A stretch of DNA of 64,000 nt from Amoebidium appalachense (taxonomy: Eukaryota; Ichthyosporea). A model generated the notes under the pieces. That model saw only the letters and a list, made by a program, of their open reading frames with translations. It was not told the origin of the DNA and did not search any database. Shown piece after piece: positions 52,155 to 64,000 of the stretch. The translations under genes were made by a program, and so were the position numbers. The stretch spans positions 1,860,001 through 1,924,000 of the forward strand of contig CAVNZM010000011.1 of assembly GCA_963693365.1 (NCBI GenBank), written 5' to 3'. The stretch's first letter is position 1; the number at the start of each line of letters is the position of its first letter.

Positions 52155-52722
52155 AGGGCCCAACCACATCAGCTGAGTCAACTTGCTCCGAGCAGAATTA
52201 TTCTGCAAAAAGCAGAATTATTCTGCAAAAAGTAGAATCACTCTGCGAAAAGCAGAATTATTCTGCAATAGCAGAATCAATCTGCTAAAAGCAGAATTAT
52301 TCTGCAAATGCAGAATCAATCTGCTAAAAGCAGAACCAATCTGCAAACAGCAGAATCAATTTGCTAAAAGCAGAATCAATCTGCTAAAAGCAGACCAATC
52401 TGCTAAAAGCAGAACCAATCTGCTAAAAGGAGAACCAATCTGCTAAAAGCAGAACCAATCTGCTAAAAGCAGAATTATTCTGCTAAAAGCAGAATTATTC
52501 TGCTGTCGAAAGCAGAATGATTCTGCTTTTGGCGGAATGATTCTGCTAAAAGCAGAGTGATTCTGCTAAAAGCAGATTGATTCTGCTAAAAGCAGAGTGA
52601 TTCTGCTAAAAGCAGAGTGATTCTGCTAAAAGCAGAGTGATTCTGCTTTTTGCAGAATAATTCCGTTTTTGCAGAATAATTCTGCTTTTTGCAAGTTGAC
52701 TCTGCCGATGTGGTTGGGTCCT
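52155..52722. mobile_element. Foldback/MITE element made of tandem 20-bp palindromes
   Basis: Terminal inverted repeats are ~32 bp: left AGGGCCCAACCACATC at 52155, right (other strand from 52722) AGGACCCAACCACATC, each followed by GAGTCAACTTGC. Between them lie about 25 units of ~20 bp, each a hairpin GCAGAAT-N-ATTCTGC or a variant joined by TAAAA/AAAAA (TTTTT at the right). Units in the left half (GCAGAATCAATCTGC) are the complements of units in the right half (GCAGATTGATTCTGC), so the whole element is one large inverted repeat. It sits inside a CA microsatellite. It has no coding capacity. Confidence 0.85.
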
Positions 52723-56859
<4,137 letters not shown>

Positions 56860-57218
56860 AGACCGATTTTGCAGGAAGCCGCGGCAATGTTCGTGGCAAT
56901 GTTCGATCAGGGGAGATCGTCAGGAAGATGCATTGCCGCGGCAATGTTTGGGGTCAATCTTTCCCGCGGCGCCGGCACATGCTGCGGCAATGTTGGCGGC
57001 TCCGCCGGCAAACGCGGACCCGATCTATTTTTGGATTGGGCCCTTATCTGGCCCTCTGTCTGATTGACATTGCCACGAACATCAACCGCGAGCCGCGTGA
57101 CTGCGTGAGCCGCGGATTCCTGCAAACTTTAGACACCAAATATAGCACCGGCAATGTTGAGCGGCAACGGTTGAAACAATGCCACGAACATTGCCGCGGC
57201 TTCCTGCAAAATCGGTCT
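56860..57218. mobile_element. MITE with 39-bp perfect terminal inverted repeats
   Basis: Left end AGACCGATTTTGCAGGAAGC (56860 on) is repeated perfectly for 39 bp on the opposite strand from 57218, ending in GTTCGTGGCA. The motif GCGGCAATGTT or its complement recurs inside about six times, including the perfect palindrome CATTGCCGCGGCAATG (56931-56946). It is 359 bp with no ORF of its own. The target duplication is unclear. Confidence 0.8.
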
Positions 57219-59234
57219 AATGTGGCATCATGACCGATGATGTGCTCACGAGTTGACTGCTCACCGTTCCATGACTCCCGAGTCATGACGTTCGGATCTC
57301 CCCAAACTCCTGGTGGGTCACATGCACATAGTCATGTACATACGCGTTCGAATGTGCACGCGGTGCACGTGTGGCGCTGTCATGATATGCCGAGACTGTA
57401 CGTGAACGAATTCGAAAGAGACGGTTTTGCTTTTCCTTCTACACTTCTGCATGTCAATGTTCTAATGTGTTATAATCTTACTGATTTCCCCAATGTGTAA
57501 GTGTTTCGTCTGGTTGCTCATATGTTTTGCCATACGTGACGGCACCGTATATGCATGCATGATCGACATCGACACTGATGATCCGGATGACAAATCGGCG
57601 TGTTCAAGAAGTTTAATATCACAGGCACGCTAATTAAATCCACGTATAGATAAGTAGATCAATTAAAAATGAAATTAAAACCAAGAATGATTTTTTTTTC
57701 CGTTTTTTTTTTTTTTTTTTGTATCCAGACTGAGCCTCGGTACATTCAGTACTGGCCGACGTATTCGGCGGTGTACACTGTACATGCAGTGCGGAATTAC
57801 TTGTACCCGGGAATTTCGACCCAATATTTATAGTGCCAAAACCCACATGTATGCAGCTAAATATATCTACAATATAGAAAATGAAATTTTTCAGGACAAA
57901 AATAGGTTTTTAACTTTTAACCAATATTTTTTAAAATAATATTTTAGGAATATGTGCAGGTTTACGCTGCCTGTAGTATTTTTTTTAGCCGATCCATCAC
58001 ATCGAAAATCGAGGTATGTAACAAACGCTGGAGTTGGGGGGATCCCAAGTAGCATATAAACGAACCAATCCGAAATGCTGTCAGCACACATTGGGAATTC
58101 TGTTTGGAATCCCCCAGTGGCCCACCAGAGAGAGAGTCCGACTCCCGTCAGAAGCTTGACTTTTCTGATCAGCACATATTTTTCACTTGAGTCAGATAGG
58201 AAGCCCCGAAAGGAAAGCGTGAATACTATTGAAGGCTTCATAGTTAAGGTTCAAAAATATGGCACGATAATTAAAGTGGTGCAACTCGCGCCGCTACCTA
58301 TAAGGCTTCAAATTACTGGCCCAAGAGGAGAGCCCGAATGAATCTGAACTTCGGAATGGGCGGCCGCGGGGAGGGGATTCCCTCTCAGGGGAAACGTTTG
58401 GCACACGAGCACTGGCCATGGTATCCCTGGTAATGATCAATATTATTCTTGAAGTAGGCAACACAGTAGATCCTTGTAAATACAAACGTGCATATACTAT
58501 ATGTATTCGCTTCGCCTGTGGTACTCTTTTACCTCCTCGATGAATCGGGCGCCCGGGGCCTCGTTAGCATGATCCATGGCGTGCGTTGTGGAATGTCACA
58601 TGGCCTGCGCGCACATGGCCGCGCGCGGCACACATTTTTCCATTTGGCCGATTTGCCCCACTTCATGATCTGGCGCTGCATGGCTTCTTGATTGGTTGTA
58701 AACGTAAGATGGAAGAGCTACCTGCAGCTGAGTGTGACCGTACGCCAATTAGCAGCCAAGGATTATTTTTGGTTACTCTACCGATACGTCAGAGAATTAG
58801 TATTTTGAATTAAAGTATGTTGTGTACATGTTGCTACTTTGTGAAAAAGAACTATATAAAAGATTGTGTAGTATTTTTCTTTTCAAATAGCCACCTAACC
58901 GAGATCCAATCGACCACTCTGGCATCGTCTATATCGGTTCACACAGTACCCATGCAGCTGAATTCGAAATTTCGGATCGGGCGAACCATTACGTCTGGAT
59001 TAATGAAACACGGTTAAAGCACTAGCAAGCGATGTAAAAATAGTACACGCGTTTTCCTCCAATATTGCAAGTTGCAACATTTTAGCTCTTGTAGCCTCGC
59101 CGAAAACCGGCGACCGCTTGACTGGATCCGGAGTTGATCAGACTCTGCACAGTCACTGCTCAAGGCGTAAGGTCATTTATTGGACGATGGTCACGCGGAA
59201 CCATGTGAGAGGCTGAGAGCATGGTAGAGCCAGC
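57219..59234. other. Non-genic stretch with unrecognised ORFs
   Basis: Frames at 57891-58241 (minus) and 58075-58341 (plus) overlap and carry no known motif. T run at 57703-57720. I see nothing else up to the TATA box at 59235. Confidence 0.45.
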
Positions 59235-59243
59235 TATATAAAT
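59235..59243 (+). promoter_or_regulatory. TATA box of the membrane-protein gene
   Basis: TATATAAAT lies 343 bp upstream of the ATG at 59586. Initiation would fall near 59265, giving a ~320-nt leader, unless a leader intron exists. Confidence 0.65.
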
Positions 59244-59585
59244 AGCCGTTACCTCGTCCGATAGACGTCCACATTTTCAGTTATTCCATTTTAGTTCGTT
59301 CGTTCGCCACCTCCGATGTAACCGCTGGGGGTCGCGTTTTTTTTCTAAACTTGTTTTCGTTCTTTGCTACCCAAATGTGCCCGCGCGGTCGCCCAAACAA
59401 CTGCCGCTCCCGCTCCTTCAGCCGTGTGCGTGTCGCCATCCACTGTATCTGAAACGTGTGAAGGAGCAGGGCAGCGTGCAAGTTGCTTAGTTTCTTAACC
59501 GTGTGCTTTTAGCGTGACGAAACATTTACCAGGATTTTCGCCCACAGACTCTACCCGTAGATTAGCTTAACAACAGAAAAAAAAA

Positions 59586-60476
59586 ATGTCTGGCATCGAC
59601 AACAAGATTAAGGTGGACTCCAAGTTCACGCCCACCAAAGACAACACCCTTGACGTGCGCAGCTCACCTGCCGGATCCTACGATGGGCTGGCCGAGACGC
59701 AAACGGTCCCCTTCTACCCCTGGGCCTGCCAGCTGACCAACCCGTTCTGGTGGTCTATGCAGTGCTTCATCTGGGGTTCAGCCGTGTTCACGGCAGCCGG
59801 GGGGCTTTACATGTGGCCCATTGAGACCACCGAGTCGTTTGACTATTACAAGGCCACCGGCTGGATGGGTATGATAGGCATCAGTATGTACCAGACGGGG
59901 TGCTATCTCGGTATCCTCGATGCTATCAACCTCGACCGCAAGCTGCCGGACTGGGACCCTAAGGCCTGGCGCTGGTTTGCGTTTGAGACCAAGTCCTGGT
60001 ACTGGTGGGGTTGGGCGCTGTATTTCTTCGGCACCCCCTTCTTCTGGTTCCCGGCCCTGCTCGTGGTGCCCGGCGTGATGCCCGCAGACTTCGACTACAC
60101 TGGCCGGTGGATCCTGTGGGATGTGATCTACTGGGTGCCTCTGACTATTGGGGGGCTTTTCTTCATCTTCGGCTCGCTTGCCGGTTGGATGGACGCCCAG
60201 GAGGGCAAGCTCACCAACTTCAAGCCGGGTGATGTTTCTTGGTGGGCCACCGTGCTCTACACCCTCGGGTCTATTGGGTTCACGCTGTCGTCCTCTTTTG
60301 GGTTCTTTGCCTACACGGGGGAGGATGGCCCCGTGTGCTGCCAGTACTACGGCATGAGCCTGTCGTACTTCTGGGGCAGCATCAGCTTCTTGCTGGCCAG
60401 CTATATGCTGCTGATTGATGTTGCCCGCAAGGACAAGATCCAGGCCCTCAGCTTCCGCCAGCAGTTCTGCGCCTGA
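59586..60476 (+). CDS. Tryptophan-rich multipass membrane protein, intronless
   Basis: 296 residues from ATG in an A-rich context (AAAAAAAAATGTCT) to TGA. The hydrophilic N-terminus (1-~45, no signal peptide) is followed by about six membrane segments: ~52-76, ~92-112, ~143-166, ~174-200, ~218-240 and ~256-276. Conserved-looking Gly-Ser turns recur (FIFGSLAGW, LYTLGSIGF, FWGSISFLLAS), suggesting internal repetition of a two-helix unit. The two-helix G-S pattern is reminiscent of the bacterial YrhK domain, but that is a weak inference. More than 20 Trp in 296 residues is striking. GC-rich third positions contrast with the AT-rich flanks and support a real, expressed gene. Substrate and location are unknown; plasma membrane or an organelle are possible. 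Confidence 0.85.
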   Translation: MSGIDNKIKVDSKFTPTKDNTLDVRSSPAGSYDGLAETQTVPFYPWACQLTNPFWWSMQCFIWGSAVFTAAGGLYMWPIETTESFDYYKATGWMGMIGISMYQTGCYLGILDAINLDRKLPDWDPKAWRWFAFETKSWYWWGWALYFFGTPFFWFPALLVVPGVMPADFDYTGRWILWDVIYWVPLTIGGLFFIFGSLAGWMDAQEGKLTNFKPGDVSWWATVLYTLGSIGFTLSSSFGFFAYTGEDGPVCCQYYGMSLSYFWGSISFLLASYMLLIDVARKDKIQALSFRQQFCA

Positions 60477-61838
60477 ACAACAACTCCGTACAAAACAAAT
60501 TAGCGCCACTTGAGACGTCCGCAACCACTGAAGGTTCCCTTTAATACAGCCGTACATGTACAAACCAACTTAGCAGCATATAAGGTCGTTAAACATCCGC
60601 TGAAGGTTCAATAGAGTTGCCTGCCCTGGTGGCAGGCCGTGGCACTCGTACGTGTCCCAAGTGTATCACGATTGTTAGCATGCAAGAAACAATATCTGCC
60701 TGTAAAACTTAGTGCTGTGTTGAAAGTGGCCCATGTTTGGGCCGAAGATATAAAAATATAAAGAAAAAACTGGACTGTTCCTGTGATAGTGAGTGTTGTC
60801 TGGTGTCACAACACAGATCTTCTCTGGTAGCGTGATCACTTTGAAGGGCATGCCCTTGAGGCCGTGGCAACGGAAATGCACAAGAACGTTGTATGTTGAT
60901 GGCCCCATTGCCTTCCTTCCGGTTCTGGTTGCAGGATATCGACCACCCTTTGTCATGAAAGGAAAACGCTTGAAGTCGAGCTGCTCCGTGCCGACACTGG
61001 CCGGTGAGTTGGGTGTGGGGTTGTGTTGTGTGTTTTGCCGACAGGCCCTGCGAGGCTGTGGTTACATAGGTGTGGGCACCAAGGCCAACAACACATCACA
61101 TTTCACCCATGCAATTGCAAGATGTCGAGATAACGAGGTCTGAGATGTATGTAACAGTGCCGGGGATCTATAACCTTTTTTTTTTTCTTTTTTCTTTTTG
61201 TGTGTGTGTGAGTGAGTACATGTGTGTGTGTGACGGTGTGTGCGCGCACGCGCGTGCTTGTTTGTGTGTATATTAAAACTTTTTCACCAGCCCGGGACTG
61301 TAACGTCAAGATATTTATGTAGTCCATACATATGCATACACTTTTGAAACAAAAGAAACTCGTCAGAATGAAGTATGAAATACAGTGCCGCAGAAGCTCT
61401 TCACTTGCAACTTTTGTATGGGCCCGGGTAAACAACGTGTACAGCTTATGTTCGGGAGAATACATGTTGGAAGGAAACCACGCTTCAGGGGTGCTGTACG
61501 TTCATAATTGCTGGGATGTGTTGTTTGGTGCAGGGCACACTTGTATAGCAGTAAGCCTTATTTTTCTTATATCTACACCGTAAAGATTTCACTGAATAAG
61601 AAAACGATAACTCTCATACACATGTTCGTTATTGTACTTGTATTAAGAGGCAATTCTTATTCACACGTTATCCCAGGTCTGACAATATATTATCTTGCAT
61701 TTATCACAGAACATGCTCGGGGCTTGTAGGCCATGGCCGAATCATACAGTAGTATAAATAAACAAACACTAAGGTGGATAGATATAAATAAAAGACCATT
61801 GAATACCCCAGGCAGAAGGCGAGAGACACTGTGGCATC
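60477..61838. other. 3' flank of the membrane-protein gene; one unrecognised ORF
   Basis: The 3'-UTR holds an imperfect ~65-bp direct repeat (GTACAAAACAAATTAGC, then GTACAAACCAACTTAGC). A plus-strand frame at 60793-61143 (116 codons, LKGMPLRPWQRKCTRTL) has no recognised domain. It contains a possible 42-nt intron (GTGAGT at 61002 to CCGACAG at 61043). The rest is AT-rich and empty to the eye. Confidence 0.4.
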
Positions 61839-63555
61839 TTACTTGCCCTTTGTTTTTTCTACCACCTTTCTCTCAACGTCGTCCATGAATCGCTCTACCA
61901 TTCCCCTCACATCTGGAACCTGCAAGAGAACCAAGTTATTCGTCGTGACCACGGAGTTACCCACACAGAGTCCCACCGTTCCCTTGCCCATCGAACCCAT
62001 ACCCACACAGAGAAAACTATACCATGCACACTCGCAACCGCAAGAAGGAGAGTTAAAGGGAAAGATAGAGGAGGAAGGGAGGGACGCCAGGAGATAGAGA
62101 GGGAGAGGGGAGAGAGAGAGAGATATGGGGGGGGGGGGGGGGGGGAGAGGGAGAGAGAGAGACGGAGGGAGGGAGGGAGGGAGGGAGCGAGAGAGAGAGG
62201 GAGGGGAGGGAAAGGGAGAAGGGGGGGGGGGGGGGTCCCTTCGGCAGAGCTAGATACAGACAAGGCTTAGTCAAACAGTGCCGCAGAGCACACGGCCCAA
62301 ACCGTTCAATTCCAGCTCAGATGGCGACACATTAGCTTACGCCGCAAGCGGAGCATGTGGTTGGAAAAAACATAAAAACATAGACTTAAAGGGTCAAGTG
62401 CCTCACACTACCAATAACCGAACTTCAAACTGAAAGGTTGAATTGCAGAAGTAAATAAAACCCGCCTGTATATATCTAAGAAGAATAGTTGTGTTTGTGT
62501 GTGTAATGCATGGGTACGTGCGGTTGTGTTTTGTGTGTATAATGCATGCGTGCACGTGCGCATTCATGTCCGTCATATATGCCAGTTCAAGTGGTGTGGG
62601 TGTGGGTGTGTGATGTGTGGTTGTCTTGTGCAGGCGTGTGGTGAGTGCGTGCAAGCACACGTGGGTGGTCACCAGTAACTGTAGGCAGGGTGAGTGCGTG
62701 GATAACAGGAAGAAACGGAAGCAATCAACCAAGTCAAAGTGAGGGAGTGGGGTGAGGAACTGAGGGTGGGGGGGGGGGGGGGAGGGCGGGGAGCGCAAGA
62801 AGGTGCAGAACGTGAAATACCTGGTAGTTCTGGGCCAGGTAGATGCCGGCCACATTACCAATGACCAGCCCAACCTATGTGGGAGCCTGTAAATAAAGGC
62901 AACACCATGCCGTCACAATAGCTACGGTAACCTTTCTACCACCGTCTCTGCAAAGTCTCTTCCCCACTTCCCCTCAATATTTATGTCGACCACCCCTATC
63001 CCTCCCTCCCCTCCTTCCCCCCCCCCCCCCCCCCCTCTCCTCTTCCCCCACCCACACACCCAACCCCCGCCTCGTCCCGTCCCGTCCCCCCTCCCCCCCC
63101 CGCCCCTCCCCCCCCCCCACACACACACCCGTCCCCTCTGTTTTGCTTCCTCAACGTCTCCTCCCTCCCCTCTTCACTAATATCAAGCCCCAAAACACAT
63201 CTCCAGTGCCTGACGCTCCTTTCGTGCTGCCCCCAGCCCAGCTTCCCCGTTCTCAGGCGCGATAAAAAATCCCTGTTGTATGTTGTATCGAACCTGCCCG
63301 CTATAAAGTTACAGCTTCCAAAGCTCGTGTAACAGTTGTAATAGTTTTCATGAGCCTGGATCTCCTGCTTGTATCGCTTTCTTTGGCAAATAGGGTCCAT
63401 GACAAAATCTGCCCCCGAGACTGCCTCTACGTGTTAAACAATGGCATTCTCAATCCTACGCTAACCATGGTGAAAAGGGGCCGTCAACCGAGCAAAAACC
63501 ACAGTCGCAAAGGGACAATTTTACCTACCAAAAAAGAGCCACCCTTTCCAGCCAT
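61839..63555 (-). CDS. STMP1: STMP1-like short transmembrane mitochondrial protein, three exons
   Basis: Minus-strand exons: 63529-63555, 62821-62874, 61839-61919 (27 + 54 + 81 nt). All introns are phase 0 with GTAGGT/ACATAG and GTATTT/CTTGCAG borders. The product has 53 residues: a short N-terminus MAGKGGSFL, one membrane helix with GLVIGNVAGIYLAQNYQ, then a charged amphipathic tail ending KTKGK. The G-x-x-x-GN-V-x-G-x-YLAQNY-x-x-P core is the hallmark of STMP1 (C7orf73), a ~47-residue inner-membrane mitochondrial micropeptide of animals with relatives in other eukaryotes, reported to associate with respiratory-chain complexes. Exons 2 and 3 are firm; exon 1 is chosen because it supplies the ATG, the expected length and a matching donor. 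An AG 12 nt upstream of exon 2 would introduce a stop, so the nearer AG is used. Confidence 0.85.
62100..62240. repeat. GA/GGGA and G-run tract in STMP1-like intron 2
   Basis: Purine-rich on the plus strand (pyrimidine-rich in the gene sense), with G runs at about 62127-62143 and 62221-62235. Confidence 0.85.
62983..63125. repeat. C-rich tract in STMP1-like intron 1
   Basis: C runs at about 63018-63035 and 63087-63118 interrupted by T and A. No coding content. Confidence 0.8.
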
Positions 63556-63789
63556 GTTCCACTCCCTTTTGTCTCTGAGTGTTTTCTTTAGTTAGAAGTG
63601 AAGTGAGCGTTTATTCTCAAGCGCTCAGGTTTGCACAAAACTCCTGTCAGCAGATCATGTCTCAATTTCCACTCTTAGAATCTTTACTATTACTAATTTC
63701 TTGTCTTCACATGGAACCTGCCAAGCTTTGCCAAGCTTTCAACACAACTTGGCACGGAGCTCAAACCGAATCGGCTTTGTAAATCTTTT

Positions 63790-64000
63790 TTCTTTTGACT
63801 GGATTTATTCGACGGAAAGATATGCAAGTATGCACGGTATACTGAGAGACATTAGAAAAACTTCACGAGTTATCCAGTAACAAGTGCATACTGAGATACC
63901 TGAACACTGTGTGAAAATCATATAAATACTCAATGTGACGACCAACAGAATTCAACAAAAAGTCTAAAGTGATTAAATTGCCAGCCAGTGTAGCAGACAC
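63790..64000 (-). mobile_element. 3' tail of second LINE-like family, cut by window edge
   Basis: Matches 29313-29529 from TTCTTTTGACTG to CAGCCAGTGTAGCAGACAC with small indels. The copy continues beyond the right edge, so the coding part probably lies just outside the window. Confidence 0.8.

Noticed and set aside
52191-52700. CRISPR-like array of regularly spaced repeats
   Set aside because: The units are contiguous palindromes without unique spacers, lie in a eukaryotic genome, and are bounded by terminal inverted repeats.
59778-60563. 261-codon minus-strand frame opposite the membrane-protein gene
   Set aside because: Shadow of a GC3-rich gene; the sense frame has coherent membrane segments and a promoter.
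62875-62888. Use of the stronger TTTATTTACAG acceptor for STMP1-like exon 2
   Set aside because: It would add 12 nt containing an in-frame TAG before the conserved helix, so the AG 12 nt downstream was chosen.

Overview
The window is nuclear DNA of a eukaryote. It has spliceosomal introns with GT-AG (and one GC-AG) borders, TATA and CCAAT boxes, mitochondrial presequences and many classes of eukaryotic transposon. The very long poly-G/poly-C and CA/GT tracts and the sparse genes fit a repeat-rich unicellular (perhaps marine or opisthokont-related) eukaryote. I cannot name the lineage from sequence alone.

Layout. 1-6190: a Ty3/gypsy LTR-type retrotransposon on the minus strand, with Gag, protease, RT-RNase H and a DD35E integrase in several frames; it runs off the left edge. 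6130-7140: an AT-rich block studded with ATTGGCAAT/ATTGCCAAT. 7190-9250: minisatellites and simple repeats. 9248-14200: a 183-bp satellite split by a 2.5-kb retroelement (tRNA-like head, LINE reverse transcriptase, A-rich tail) with a 13-bp target duplication. 14400-17530: simple repeats, including a 75-nt G run. 17760-21950: an apparently intact piggyBac transposase between two more ATTGGCAAT blocks. 23231-28923: a complete tyrosine-recombinase (DIRS/Ngaro-like) retrotransposon with split direct repeats. 22751-22984, 29313-30261 and 63790-64000: pieces of a second LINE-like family. 31211-32305: an inverted-repeat element. 32500-33023: a small TATA-driven gene for a probable mitochondrial protein. 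34448-36034: a second copy of the LINE segment. 40564-51192: a mitochondrial ClpX gene of 15 exons, reconstructed here with consistent phases. 52155-52722 and 56860-57218: two foldback/MITE elements. 59235-60476: an intronless, tryptophan-rich multipass membrane protein with a TATA promoter. 61839-63555: a three-exon gene for a 53-residue STMP1-like mitochondrial micropeptide, which no single long ORF reveals.

The host genes cluster in the right third. Three of them (ClpX, STMP1-like and the small presequence protein) point to mitochondria; there is no sign of co-regulation beyond similar core promoters. The left half is a nest of retroelements and satellites. Most Ty3 coding frames are broken by single-base shifts, several of them at homopolymers, so decay and base-calling error cannot be separated here.
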